64,000 nt of DNA, taken from Portunus trituberculatus. Taxonomy: Eukaryota > Arthropoda > Malacostraca > Decapoda > Portunidae. The notes under the pieces were generated by a model. It ran no database searches. It was not told where the DNA came from and saw only the letters and a program-made list of their open reading frames with translations. A program made the position numbers and the translations under genes. Positions 10,337 through 21,017 of the stretch are shown here, one piece after another (the first letter of the stretch is position 1; every line of letters begins with the position of its first letter). The stretch is taken from positions 28,716,369 through 28,780,368 of the forward strand of contig NC_059296.1 in assembly GCF_017591435.1 (NCBI RefSeq). The letters are read 5' to 3'.

Positions 10337-10981
10337 TGTTACGTTCACCGGTTAAACTGGTAAGATTGGCATCGGAGAGCCGGTGAACAATAACAATAAA
10401 AAAAACACTGCAGGTTCAACTGGTGAGGAAATGCAAAAGGGGTCACTTTAAAAGCTACTTTAATAACCCATAATGAAATTGACACATATATAACAAGAAA
10501 CATGAAACACAGATATATAACATGAAACACAGGAAAATGACATACACATATACATATAACACAGTAATAAATACAACAATAAAGAACCCAACTTAATACC
10601 TAACAATAATCCTAATCCTATATAGAGGCAATGTGGAAAACACGGACGAGGGAAGTGATACTTATGCGGTGTCGCAGTGGTGAAATGCTGGGTGATGGTT
10701 GATCCCACGGCAGAACCAAGAGGCGTTGTGTTCACTGGTTGAGGCTTGGATCTCAACTGCCAATCCAGAAAACCAAGAGCTGGCTCAACACTTTCGGTTG
10801 AGTCGAAAGGGGCCGCGTGAATCCAACTTCGGGACAGTAGCCGGGCTTCATGAAACGGTGACGTGGAAGGTTCACGAGACAGGTTCACGAGACGATGACG
10901 TGGAAGGGAGGCGGAGAGGTGGCGAACGAGGTAACAACGGAGGAGGTGATGGTAGTAATGCATGACGGGCGGGCCGTAACA
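10337..10981 (-). repeat. 5' LTR (645 bp)
   Basis: Nearly identical to 5061-5723 with the same TGTTAC...GTAACA ends. It differs by a few substitutions, homopolymer-length changes and fewer copies of the internal 24-bp unit. It should contain the element promoter. Confidence 0.93.
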
Positions 10982-10985
10982 CCGT
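10982..10985. repeat. Target-site duplication, right copy (CCGT)
   Basis: Matches CCGT at 5057-5060. Confidence 0.85.
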
Positions 10986-10987
10986 CA

Positions 10988-11050
10988 TTGACGTGGAATG
11001 TTTTGGGAGGCGGAGAGGTGGCGAACGAGGTAACAAGCGGAGGAGGTGAT
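10988..11050 (-). repeat. Extra LTR fragment outside the element
   Basis: Just beyond the right target duplication a roughly 60-bp stretch (GGAGGCGGAGAGGTGGCGAA and on to GGAGGAGGTGAT) repeats an internal part of the same LTR (compare 5640-5690 and 10905-10950) in the same orientation. It then passes into a different dispersed repeat. It is probably an older LTR relic next to which the element inserted. Confidence 0.7.
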
Positions 11051-11245
11051 AAAGAAAAGAGAAAGGGAAGAGGAAGAGAAGCCAAGCCACAATATTTAGC
11101 TAAGTCTCCCTTGTAATTTTATTGTTCTTTATCACGCATCTTGGGGTGTTTGGTGGTGTTCTATGATGTTTTCGGGCTTTAGTGTGGTTCCGTAATATAA
11201 ATGTGTTGTAGGGGTGTATTTGAGTATTTGGCTGTGTTTTGAAAC
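11041..11245 (+). repeat. Dispersed purine-block repeat, copy 1
   Basis: A GA-rich block ending AGCCAAGCCACAATATTTAG, then TAAGTCTCCCTTGTAAT and TGTTTGG/TATTTGAG-rich DNA. Related sequence occurs at 22316-23460 (plus) and 49300-50010 (minus). Confidence 0.6.
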
Positions 11246-11254
11246 ACTTAAATA

Positions 11255-11535
11255 TGTGCACACTTTCTACTACTACAATCTCTTCTCTCAATCCGTTCGA
11301 GATGTCCACTGTCCTATGTGGAAAACTAAACCTTTTAATGTCCCTTAAACACTGATTTTTCATGATCTTGGAGTGTTCTTTTGTTCGTCAATTTCCATCC
11401 TCCGTCAGTGGTACCAGGTCTTGTTTATATCTTTTCCATGCGCTTTATTAGCTTATACATCGTTATTAGATCTCCTCTTTCCCTTCTATCCTTCAAAGTT
11501 GGTAGTTCGATTTCCTTCAGTCTTTCTTCATAAGG
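11255..11535 (-). pseudogene. LINE fragment (RT ORF C-terminus)
   Basis: The minus strand shows YEERLKEIELPTLKDRRERG at about 11533-11475 and, after degeneration, CLRDIKRFSFPHRTVD and NGLREEIVVVESVHIFK. These are the C-terminal motifs of the CR1/Jockey-like ORF2 seen intact at 31533-33174. The fragment lacks the RT domain and is frameshifted. Confidence 0.75.
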
Positions 11536-11714
11536 AAGATCAGTGGCGAAGGTAAAGGTGGGGCAGACGGAGGCGGCGGTCCACCCCGGGTAGCACTTTT
11601 TGAAAGCGACAATTTTTGGTCGTCATAGTTGTCAGTTTTACGTCAATAGGGTGTACGTGCTATTGAAATTATTAGATCTAAGCTCATATTCTTGATGCAC
11701 AAGCCAAGATACGT

Positions 11715-11840
<126 letters not shown>

Positions 11841-12084
11841 ATTGAACATTTATTGAACATTTATTATAGCTCATAAGTTATACAAATGTGACATATATGT
11901 ATAAAAATAGAACATTTGGCAATAACTTAATGGCTAGCCTATTTGTAAGCAAAGCTTTTAAGGCATGTAGAAGATAATCTATGAATATTGATAAGTACAC
12001 AATAGTATAGAAAATGTATATGTAAAGATGTTGGGATTACATGTAAATGATATTAGAATAATAAAATAAAAGAATAGAATGAAA

Positions 12085-12116
12085 ATAATGTGATAATCAT
12101 AATAATCATAATAACA

Positions 12117-12158
<42 letters not shown>

Positions 12159-12270
12159 GTAATAATAATAATGATAATAATAACACTAATAACAACAGCA
12201 ATAAGAATAATAATAATAACAACAGCATTAATGATAACAGTGATAAAAATGATAATAATGATAATAACAA

Positions 12271-12335
<65 letters not shown>

Positions 12336-12407
12336 GTAATAATAATGATAATAATAATGATAATAAAAACAACAATAATAATAGTATTAGTAATAATAAT
12401 AATTATA

Positions 12408-12446
<39 letters not shown>

Positions 12447-12478
12447 GTCATAGTAATGATAATAGTAATAATATTACA
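12085..12478. repeat. (AAT)n trinucleotide repeat
   Basis: Almost 400 bp of AAT with AAC, GAT and AGT variants. The poly-Ile and poly-Leu open frames are artefacts. Confidence 0.9.
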
Positions 12479-12599
12479 GTAGTACTAATTTAGACATTTA
12501 CATATGTGAAATTATTCAGGTATATAATATTTGAATTTCATAAAAAAAATCTAAATATGTTGAAGGATGTGAGGTTCTGTCTTCTATACATTAGTAGCC

Positions 12600-13440
12600 A
12601 TATCAGTCATATCTAATATAAAGTTTTCAATAAGAATTAGTGATATTTTGTTTTAATCTACTTTTAAGTACACTGATGGTTGGGGAGTGTTGAATTTCTG
12701 GTGGAAGGGAGTTCCAGACAACTGGGCCCACGTATGTCATATAATGTTGGTATTTAGTTCGGCGGTGAAGAGGAAGAGAAAGGTTGTCACGGTGACCAGT
12801 GTTGTAATGATGAGCTGGAAGGAGGTTGTGGAGTTCATTTTTGTTATTGTACATGAAGATGGTAATTGCAAGTTTTGTTATGTCCTCTAATTTCAATAAT
12901 TTGGTTTGTTGAAAGAGTGGATCAGTATGAGCCAGGTAATGACTATTAGTTAATTTTCTTACAATTTTTTTGAGCTGTAGCTTTAGAGGGACTAGGTAAG
13001 TAGTGCACCAGACAGGGTTGCAGTAAGTTAACAAAGGGTAAATGTGGGCACAGAATATGGATTTAAGAACATCTTGTGTTGCTAGGTCTTTGATGAGGTG
13101 AAGTAACGCTATGTGTCTTGAAATCTTAGTTTAAAGTGAGATTATTAATGTGATGTTTAAAAGTTAGTGTCATCATAGGTAATGCCAAGGAACTTTATAT
13201 GATTGGTTTTAGAAATAACTTCATTGTTTATGTGTAGTTGGAGTAGTTTGATATTACTTTTAGTTGTGAATAGCATGTAGTGAGTTTCATTGGTGTTGAT
13301 GGTTAGTCTGTTGCACAAACACCACTGGTAAAGTCTATGAAGTTCTAGGTTAGCATTGTGTACTAATTGTGCTGGAATTGGACCTGTCAGGTATGAAGTC
13401 ATGTCATCTGCAAATAGAATAGTTTTAGAATGTAGAAAGA
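12600..13440 (-). pseudogene. LINE fragment, second family (RT C-terminal part)
   Basis: The minus strand encodes, near 13350-13160, a segment with LYQWCLCNRLTINTNETHYM and IKFLGITYDD, typical of the thumb region after the RT catalytic motif. After a break, 13034-12627 gives YCNPVWCTTY, LAHTDPLFQQTKLLKLEDI and VVWNSLPPEIQ, the C-terminal pattern of L2/CR1-like elements. The element is truncated at both ends and frameshifted near 13150. The right end abuts an (AG)n tract. Confidence 0.75.
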
Positions 13441-13444
13441 TTGT

Positions 13445-13446
<2 letters not shown>

Positions 13447-13492
<46 letters not shown>
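13447..13492. repeat. (AG)n microsatellite
   Basis: An uninterrupted (GA) run at the 5' side of the preceding LINE fragment, followed by (ACTC)n at 13559-13587 and (CCA)n at 13609-13640. Confidence 0.9.
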
Positions 13493-13494
<2 letters not shown>

Positions 13495-13771
13495 CGTGGG
13501 GGGAGAGGGAGAGAAAATGGTGTGTTTTTCCTTTTTCTATTCTTTCCTGACCTCTTCCTCACTCACTCACTCACTCACTCACTCACTCCCCGTACCTGAA
13601 TCCTGTCCTCCACCACCACCACCACCACCACCACCACCATCATCAGTTCCTCCCTCCACCACGGACACAAACACGTGTTGAAGGAAGGTTAGTCCGCCGC
13701 TCAGAGTCACCTTGACTGGCTGGCTGGCCACCCCGTGGGACTAGACGAGCGGTGGAGAGTCGGCGGTGCTC

Positions 13772-13957
13772 CATTAATGTTATGTTGGACACGATAACGG
13801 GGTGTTAACATCAATCAATATGGATAATGAGGAGATTTGCGCTCATTTCAGTGGATTTTAAGGTCATCATTAATGTTATGTTGGGGGGTGTTAACATCAA
13901 TCAATATGGATAATGAGGGAGATTTGCGCTCATTTCAGTGGATTTTAAGGTCATCAC
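13772..13957. repeat. Tandem duplication, two copies of about 90-97 bp
   Basis: CATTAATGTTATGTTGG ... GTGGATTTTAAGGTCAT is present twice head to tail (13772-13868 and 13869-13957). The second copy lacks a short ACACGATAAC segment. Confidence 0.85.
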
Positions 13958-14253
13958 CAAAAATCTTAATTTTAGATTGGACGTTGTTATGTTCCAGGAA
14001 AAAAAAAAAAAAACTGAATTCCAGCAAATACCAAATTATTCACATGCAGAACACACCAATGAATAAACAACAAGGAACACAACTCAATTCAATGCGAAGG
14101 ATGCATCTGTTTCTTCCCCAGCTGATCGATGCCAAATTGTCTTGTGTAAAGCAATAATAGTTTTTCTGAGAAATTAGTTCATTCAATTTAACTGAAAATC
14201 GCATAAAAGTCTCACTACCACCTGGAAGACATACTAGTTAGCATATCACAAGT

Positions 14254-14414
<161 letters not shown>

Positions 14415-14556
14415 AACTTATCTTTCTTACTTCGTTTTATTACGAAAATGTGAAGAGCAGACGAGAAGTTTTGATGAAGGAAAGAAACTCATCGCTCCTG
14501 ATATGTGTACGGATATTGAAACATTGGTTGTATACAGTGTTATTAAGAGTAAAGAG

Positions 14557-15101
14557 AAACAAAACAGCGACCTCCAAATCATAACATATAAATCTTGACC
14601 TCCTTGTCCTCACAAACAAAACAGCGACCTCCAAATCATAACATATAAATCTTGACCTCCTTGTCCTCACAAACAAAACAGCGACCTCCAAATCATAACA
14701 TATAAATCTTGACCTCCTTGTCTTCACAAACAAAACAGCGACCTCCAAATCATAACATATAAATCTTGACCTCCTTGTCCTCGTAAACAAAACAGCGACC
14801 TCCAAATCATAACATATAAATCTTGACCTCCTTGTCCTCACAAACAAAACAGCGACCTCCAAATCATAACATATAAATCTTGACCTCCTTGTCTTCACAA
14901 ACAAAACAGCGACCTCCAAATCATAACATATAAATCTTGACCTCCTTGTCCTCGTAAACAAAACAGCGACCTCCAAATCATAACATATAAATCTTGACCT
15001 CTTTGTCCTCACAAACAAAACAGCGACCTCCAAATCATATCATATAAATCTTGACCTCCTTGTCCTGGTAAACAAAACAGCGACCTCCATGTCCTAACAA
15101 A

Positions 15102-15102
<1 letters not shown>
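14557..15102. repeat. 57-bp minisatellite with 171-bp higher-order period
   Basis: About 9.5 units of AAAACAGCGACCTCCAAATC... at exactly 57-bp spacing. The variable end of successive units reads TCCTCAC, TCCTCAC, TCTTCAC, TCCTCGT, TCCTCAC, TCTTCAC, TCCTCGT, TCCTCAC, TCCTGGT. A three-unit (171-bp) block was therefore itself duplicated. Because 57 is a multiple of three, the minus strand keeps an open frame of a 19-residue repeat with the core RSRFICYDLEVAVLF. There is no evidence that it is translated. Confidence 0.93.

Positions 15103-15103
<1 letters not shown>

Positions 15104-15132
<29 letters not shown>
15104..15132 (-). other. Poly(A) tract (minus strand) after the coiled-coil ORF
   Basis: Twenty-nine T on the plus strand, i.e. 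an A tract on the coding strand starting 14 nt after the TGA stop at 15149-15147. No AATAAA is visible between them. It could be the tail of a retrocopied mRNA or simply a homopolymer next to the minisatellite. Confidence 0.6.
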
Positions 15133-15134
<2 letters not shown>

Positions 15135-15146
15135 CTCTCAGGCGAT

Positions 15147-17078
15147 TCATAACTCATTCCGTTCCCAGATTCTTCTTTGGTGTTTCTTTTCCTGTGTCTC
15201 GTCTCCTTCCTTGGTGTCGTTCTTTTCAAATCCCAGCAGTAGTCTTTCATGTTTCAATATCTGCTCATTCACTGCATTTGCCAGCCTTTGTGCGTGTTCA
15301 CTGGCTTGTTCGCTACTTTCCTGATATTCCTGGTCTGCGAATTTTCTTTCTGGTTTGCTTTCCTGTGTCTCGTCTACTTCTTTGGTGTATTTCTTCTCTA
15401 ATCCCAGCAGTAATCTTTCATGTTTCAATATCTGCTCATTCACTGCATTTGCCAGCCTTTGTGCGTGTTCACTGGCTTGTTCGCTACTTTCCCGATATTC
15501 CTGGTCTGCGATTTTTCTTTCTAGTTTGCTTTCCTGTGTCTCGTCTCCTTCCTTGGTGTCGTTCTTTTCAAATCCCAGCAGTTGTCTTTCATGTTTGAAT
15601 ATCTGCTCATTCACCGCATTTGCCAGCCTTTGTGCGTGTTCACTGGCATGTTCGCTATTTTCCCGAGACTCTTTTTCTTGTTCTTCAGGGACCAAGTGTT
15701 CTGACTGATAGAAGACTTCATATCCCTGGTAACGGTTCTCTGAGGTGTCTTGAGACTCGAACTCAGTTACTATGTCAATCGTGCTCAGCCGTTCCTTGTG
15801 TTCCGCTTCTTGCATCAGCTGTGCCACTTGCCATTCTTCCTTTGTTCTTTCATCATCTGTTGCTTTTCCTTGACCGTGTTCCTCGGAGATCGTGGCGCAT
15901 CCTTTTTGCAGCCTGTCAATAGTTAGCGCAGCCACGTACACGGCTCGCTCGTGATATTGACGAATTTCAACTTTCTCCTCTTGTGCCTCTTGGTAAGCTT
16001 TCTTCAGAAGAGAGAGTTCGTCTTTCATCGCTTTCCTTTCCTCCTCAATTTCTTTGTACCTTAGCGGGGCTTCTGATGTAATCTTGTTTTTCTCTCTGTC
16101 GACCTTGGCTTGTAGAGACTCAACATGCTGCATCATTGTCTCTTTGGTCGCATGCCATTCGTCTACTGCAGTCCTGGCGGAGTTGGCAATTTGCTGTTCT
16201 TTCACCGCCATTTCTGCCATGTCCTTCATCAACCTTTCCTTTTCTTCTTGGGCTTGTTCATATTCCTTCTTTGTATAAGTTAGTTCGTCTTCCACTGCTT
16301 TCTTTTCCTTCATGAGCATATCGTACTTTTCTTGGGCCTCTGTTAAGGCCCATTTCTTCTCCTGGTCTGCCCTCAACAGAAGAGACTGGGCATGGTGTTT
16401 CTTCTCCTCTTCTGTTCTTTGCCATTCTTCCATGATGTTATTGATGCGCTCGGCCATTTGATGGTTAATGGCGGCCATCTCATCCACATCATCAAGCAGG
16501 CTCTCCTTGACGTCCTGCAGCCGGAGGTGGTCCTGCCTCAGGCTATTGTGCTGCTCCCGGAGACCGTGCAGCTCTTGTTGCACGTCCCGGAAGCTCCTCT
16601 TGAGGCTGCCGTGGGCAGCCCCAAGGTCACGCTGGTCCTTTGCAAGACCAGCGTGGTCCGTCTGCAGGGTCTCATGCTGCCTCTGCAGGGTCTCGTGCAC
16701 CTGAAGCAGGGCCTCGTGCTGGTGAAGCAGGGCCACGTGCTCCTGGTGCAGGTCCTCGTGCTTGGCAAGCAGAGTCGCCTGCTCGTCGTGCAGGAGCGCG
16801 CGCTCCTGTTGTAGAGCAGCGCGCTCCTGCCGCAGCACCTGGAGGTCGCCCAGGACCTGCAGGTTCTCCCTCAGGACGTCTGAGTGTTTCTCACTCAGCC
16901 TGAGGTAGCCCTGCTGGGCATCCTCCAGTGCTTCCTTCAGGAAGCTGCTGGACCAGGCCAGCAGCTCCTGTCCATTACCGGCACACTCTGCCGTGTGCCG
17001 GTCCTCACATCCCTTAGCTGTGGCCGCCACGAGGGCGGCCCACAGCGTTATGATCCATAATGTTAACTTAATTCGCAT
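15147..17078 (-). CDS. Predicted secreted coiled-coil protein with C-terminal 57-residue repeats (643 aa)
   Basis: This is the only long intact non-transposon reading frame, and I do not recognise the family. Residues 1 to about 21 form a signal peptide (hydrophobic stretch LWIITLWAALVAATA), followed by Cys24 and Cys32, so secretion is likely. Residues about 60-190 are an unusually regular seven-residue repeat (LHQEHVA, LLHQHEA, LLQVHET, LQRQHET), a rod-like coiled coil. Residues 190-400 are Glu/Lys-rich coiled coil. The last 171 residues are three tandem 57-residue repeats with the core SEHAQRLANAVNEQI, spaced exactly 171 bp (plus-strand 15248, 15419, 15590). No membrane segment follows the signal peptide. 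The first ATG is chosen because it starts the signal peptide. A weak TTTATA lies about 125 nt upstream. The ORF has no intron and is followed by an A tract, so a retrocopy or a single long exon are both possible. Its GC content is highest in the heptad part. Confidence 0.7.
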   Translation of the reverse strand: MRIKLTLWIITLWAALVAATAKGCEDRHTAECAGNGQELLAWSSSFLKEALEDAQQGYLRLSEKHSDVLRENLQVLGDLQVLRQERAALQQERALLHDEQATLLAKHEDLHQEHVALLHQHEALLQVHETLQRQHETLQTDHAGLAKDQRDLGAAHGSLKRSFRDVQQELHGLREQHNSLRQDHLRLQDVKESLLDDVDEMAAINHQMAERINNIMEEWQRTEEEKKHHAQSLLLRADQEKKWALTEAQEKYDMLMKEKKAVEDELTYTKKEYEQAQEEKERLMKDMAEMAVKEQQIANSARTAVDEWHATKETMMQHVESLQAKVDREKNKITSEAPLRYKEIEEERKAMKDELSLLKKAYQEAQEEKVEIRQYHERAVYVAALTIDRLQKGCATISEEHGQGKATDDERTKEEWQVAQLMQEAEHKERLSTIDIVTEFESQDTSENRYQGYEVFYQSEHLVPEEQEKESRENSEHASEHAQRLANAVNEQIFKHERQLLGFEKNDTKEGDETQESKLERKIADQEYRESSEQASEHAQRLANAVNEQILKHERLLLGLEKKYTKEVDETQESKPERKFADQEYQESSEQASEHAQRLANAVNEQILKHERLLLGFEKNDTKEGDETQEKKHQRRIWERNEL

Positions 17079-17599
17079 ACAAATGTAATTCTTAATGTGT
17101 GAGTGTAAGGGAAAGTGACGTTTGAGGGTGCAGATCCAATGAAGGCTGGTGTCCTGCAGTACACATCCCTACGCTGTGATTATTAGGCTCATTTCTGCTC
17201 TATAAAGTCCTAAAGATGAACAACGTTCCTTGTAGCCCTGCGGTGCCTCTTACTGGGACAGGGTCAGTACAAGTCAGGGCTCAACAAACAAACACATCAA
17301 GCATTGACTGTTCCCGTGGGTCACTGCTCACCTTCCATCATTCAAAACAGCAAAACAACAACAACACGTGTTTTCACTCGAAGTATCACTATTCTCCATT
17401 GCTCCTCCTCCTCCTCCTCCTTCTCTTCCCTCAGTCTGCTGTTAAGAAACCCTCTCCCTCCACTTCTCTCCATTTCTCTTTCAATCTTTATTCACCTAGT
17501 GGCTGTGATACTCACCTAGCCATAAGAGTGCTCGTCCTGAATGATGTTAACCTTTTCATAGCAGCACGAAACATTACCACCAATGGAACCAATGCAATA

Positions 17600-17607
17600 A
17601 TGTATAT

Positions 17608-17646
<39 letters not shown>
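17600..17646. repeat. (AG)n microsatellite
   Basis: Simple dinucleotide run. The surrounding 17100-18000 contains no recognised gene. Confidence 0.85.
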
Positions 17647-17650
<4 letters not shown>

Positions 17651-17999
17651 TGGATTTTATTTAACTAAAGATCGCATTTCGTCCGGAGAGTAGCTTGCGT
17701 CATAGAATAGTGACTCCTCCTCCTTTCCTTACTAATACCTGGGTTAGTTTGTGTGGCAAGTGATCCCTGTGTCGCCTGTAGGTATAGTTTTGTATGTCTC
17801 CTCTGCACACCAAAACCCCAGGACTGTGTATAAGGTGTATGAGAACAATAATTCGCGTGTAGAACAATCAGTTAGTGGTTTGAGACAAATCCCTCGCTGT
17901 AGTGCATATGTTTGTCTGTCAGGGATTTGTTCTCAGACGTGGTTCTTTTTAGCCTTGACTTGGTGGCTTCCAGAATGTGTTGTACTTGTCCCTCCCCTT

Positions 18000-18330
18000 C
18001 ACACATACATACAAACACACTAAACATAAATAAGAAACTTGACTCAACTATGAAAATACAGATAAATATACAAATAGGTAACTAGGCAACACACACACAC
18101 AAACCTTGACTCGCTAGTGTAGAAACAAACACACATACATACACACACACATACATAGGAATCATAAGTAAGAAGCTTGACTTAACTACGAAAATACAGA
18201 CAACATACAAATTAGTAACTAGGCAACACACACAGACACACAGACACACACAGACACATAAACCTTGACTCACTAGTATAGAAATATAAGTAAACACATA
18301 CATACACACACACAGACACTTCAGCAGCAG
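18000..18330. repeat. Tandem duplication with (CA)n, two units of about 165 bp
   Basis: The motif AAGAAACTTGACTCAACTA ... AGGCAACACACACA ... ACCTTGACTCGCTAGT occurs twice head to tail with scattered substitutions and different (CA)n lengths. Confidence 0.75.
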
Positions 18331-18557
18331 TACCAATAGAATGCTGAGGGCAGAATGCTCATGAGAAGTTACAGCACAAGACCAAACTCCCTCATCCTGT
18401 GTCCCTCCCTTGAATTAGTGTGTAGTATTTTGTAAACCTCACCACAACCAACTGAACAAAAGTAACCACATTGAACATTTCAGCGTATTAACTTCTATCA
18501 GGCTGTAGTGGAAGATGTAAAGGTTCTCAAGAGTGTTTTCTGGGTTCTAGTGATAGT

Positions 18558-18762
18558 TTAACCCCCTTCAGTACTGGGACATATTTTTACCTTGAGTTTT
18601 GTGTATGATTAGACCATTTCATTGACATTAAGAAGACTCTATGAAGGCCAGAAGACTAATGGCCTCAGTCTTCACTATTTTAATCCCTCACATGAGTTTC
18701 TGAAGCTGTTTTAAGTCAATAAATAGTCACCAGAATTAACATGTCTGGTACTGAAGGGTTAA
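18558..18762. mobile_element. piggyBac-like MITE, full copy
   Basis: A 205-bp element with inverted ends. The left end reads TTAACCCCCTTCAGTACTGG and the right end CTGGTACTGAAGGGTTAA, so both ends carry TTAA, the target site of piggyBac transposases. It has no coding capacity. Other copies or fragments lie at 23466, 41650, 42535-43372, 46450-46670, 50777-50987 and 52090-52400. Confidence 0.8.
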
Positions 18763-19127
18763 GCATCATTTCTGCATTGTGGACAGAAAAACGTTCTTGA
18801 GAATGTGACCTCTCATCTCTGTGGTGTTTGAAAATAGTTGTGGTGAGAAAGTTAAGTGTTGCAAAATATGGGCCTTGTTATGTCACTGTAAAGAGTTAAT
18901 AGAGATTTATTCATGTATTTCTAACTATGCAGTGAGTTTTGGGCCATACTTGTTACTGAATAGGTGTTGTTTGTGGGTGATTATGAGGTGAGTGCGTGAA
19001 AGATGTGAAAAGTGAGTGATAGAGGAAAGAAACGTGATAATAAATGTTTTTCTCACTTTTATTAATGATTTTGTCTGCTTCATTTTGCAGTGTGTGTATG
19101 TCAGAGTGATTGATGCTTTCTGAACTG

Positions 19128-19130
<3 letters not shown>

Positions 19131-19214
<84 letters not shown>
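19131..19214. repeat. (AC)n microsatellite
   Basis: Uninterrupted run of about 84 bp. Confidence 0.95.
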
Positions 19215-19218
<4 letters not shown>

Positions 19219-19291
19219 TACATACAGGAGTAAAACTTGCATTGTATACCAGCACTCATTATAAATTCTCACTCCAAGCATGTGAACCTCC

Positions 19292-19335
<44 letters not shown>

Positions 19336-19338
<3 letters not shown>

Positions 19339-19605
19339 TCACTGTTTGATCTGCTGCAGTCTCTGACGAGACAGCCAGACGTTACCCTACGGAACGAGCT
19401 CAGAGCTCATTATTTCCGATCTTGGGATAGGTCTGAGACCAGGCACACACCACACACCGGGACAACAAGGTCACAACTCCTCGATTTACATCCCGTACCT
19501 ACTCACTGCTAGGTGAACAGGGGCTACACGTGAAAGGAGACTCACCCAAATATCTCCACCCGGCCGGGGAATTAAACCCCGGTCCTCTGGCTTGTGAAGC
19601 CAGCG
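19336..19605 (-). mobile_element. tRNA-derived SINE, family 1, copy A
   Basis: On the minus strand the remaining tRNA-like head has CTGGCTTCACAAGCCAG, an anticodon arm with CAC (Val-like), and the B box GGGGTT.AAT.CC (mutated here). The body follows, then the 3' end AAACAGTGAATTACACACAC. The first part of the head is lost next to a (GT)n tract. Confidence 0.85.
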
Positions 19606-19610
19606 TTGTG

Positions 19611-19647
<37 letters not shown>

Positions 19648-20539
19648 AAAGAACAAGAGCTAGTCCTTCTATGCGTACTAGTTACTAATTCTGTTGTGTA
19701 GTGCAGCCATCAACTGTCTTCCTGGTTCAAGACACGTGTTTCTGAATGATCAAAGTCTACTAATACAAAGGAACATGATAAGACCACATAATTTCTCTTA
19801 ACATTTTATTTACTGATCTTTTTCATGTTACCAGTTGAATGTCACTAAATTGTCAAGCTACAACAATGCAAAGTGAAATGTTAATACCCAGGCATTTCTC
19901 TGTGAGTGTTTTATTTGGGGATGTTTTAATGTTGCAAATGTTGTGCTTTGTTCCTGTGCACAAATTCAGTATTGGTATTTAAGTATTGGTCATTTGAAAG
20001 CTACTCAGGAAAAGGCAGTAATGAAAATTGTTTTGAATTGGAAGCTAACAGAATTTATGGTTATTTCATCTGACATCTTTCTAATTTTCGTATATTTAAA
20101 TCATACAAAAACTCGTCATTCATAAACTAAAACCAAAAACCAAATCCGAATTCCCGTTCATGAGGGCGAAGGTGGGCAGGAGCAGGTACTGGCAGTGGTT
20201 GTAGTGGTGGTGTTGGTGGTATTTATATGCTTGTGTGAAGATAGATGGATAAGCGGTTAATTTGATGGGTTGAAAGATATGTAAATGGATAGTTGGATAA
20301 ACAAACAGATAGATGGATAGGTAGGCAGATAGATAAGTCAATGAATTCCTATATAATTAACAAGTTAGAAGTGTATGTTTATAGAAAAATATCTATATTC
20401 CTCTACTTAGTATCCTTTCACCCTGGTTTATTGTTAGAAATACTCGTATAACAGGTGGTAGAATTAGAGAATGAGAGAAATACTATAGTCCGCCTTTTAG
20501 ACACCTTGATTCTCGTTCCGTAGGAGCAGCAGACACTCG

Positions 20540-20700
20540 CTGTACAACTAGATACTATTAAATATTTCCTGCTTTATCAAATAACCATAGCTGGACACGA
20601 TAACGAAGAGAAAGATGTCACAATAAAGAATAAAACGACATGTGGTATTTGCAAAAGTATTGTGTCTCATTAATAAGAGATTTAACATGATATTATGCCT
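20540..20700 (+). repeat. Dispersed repeat shared with 60071-60230
   Basis: AAATAACCATAGCTGGACACGATAACGAA ... AAGATGTCACAATAA ... GTCTCATTAATAAGAGATT is closely matched at 60115-60225. Family not recognised. Confidence 0.65.
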
Positions 20701-20789
20701 ATTTAATAAAGTTTCAATTGATTATATTAGATAATTTATTAAACCTCTCATATAGTATAAGCTTTAAACTGCAAATTATTCATTAATTT

Positions 20790-20903
20790 TGGTGTATTTG
20801 TACGATAATTTAGTCCATAATTCCCAAAAATTGGTACGACAATTTCGGGGAGAAAATAATTTTCAAGCTTAGGTACGATAATTTCGTGAAAAAAATCTGG
20901 CAG
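20790..20903 (-). mobile_element. hAT-like terminal fragment
   Basis: On the minus strand a sequence starting CAGGGCTGCCAGATTTTTTT is followed by repeated GTACGATAATTT/GTACGACAATTT motifs. A related end, CAGGGCTGCCATTCGTACGA, lies at 60307 on the plus strand. CAGGG(C/G) termini are typical of hAT-like transposons; no transposase is seen. Confidence 0.45.
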
Positions 20904-20984
20904 CCCTGGCTTGAAGCGCCAGTAGTGGTCTGGTAATGGTGATGGTGGTAACAGTGGTGGTGGGCTGTACTGTACAGTCTTGCT

Positions 20985-21017
<33 letters not shown>

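Larger units (their letters stand above)
5061..10981 (-). mobile_element. Ty3/gypsy-type LTR retrotransposon carrying an innexin fragment
   Basis: The element is 5.9 kb, transcribed leftward. Both ends have TGTTAC...GTAACA termini, flanked by a CCGT duplication. From its 5' side (right) it holds: LTR, primer site, gag, aspartic protease, integrase with zinc finger, DDE core and GPY/F-type tail, a partial reverse transcriptase, an innexin piece, the last residues of RNase H, a polypurine tract, and the 3' LTR. The two LTRs differ by only a few substitutions plus indels, so insertion was fairly recent. The internal frames are broken and the RT active-site motif is gone, so the copy must have moved in trans. 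Integrase lies before RT, the order reported for Gmr1-like gypsy elements, whereas most Ty3/gypsy elements have it last. Confidence 0.9.

Noticed and set aside
15131..15922. Plus-strand frames opposite the coiled-coil gene
   Set aside because: Antisense shadows of 15147-17078; they follow its 171-bp repeats and have no independent support.
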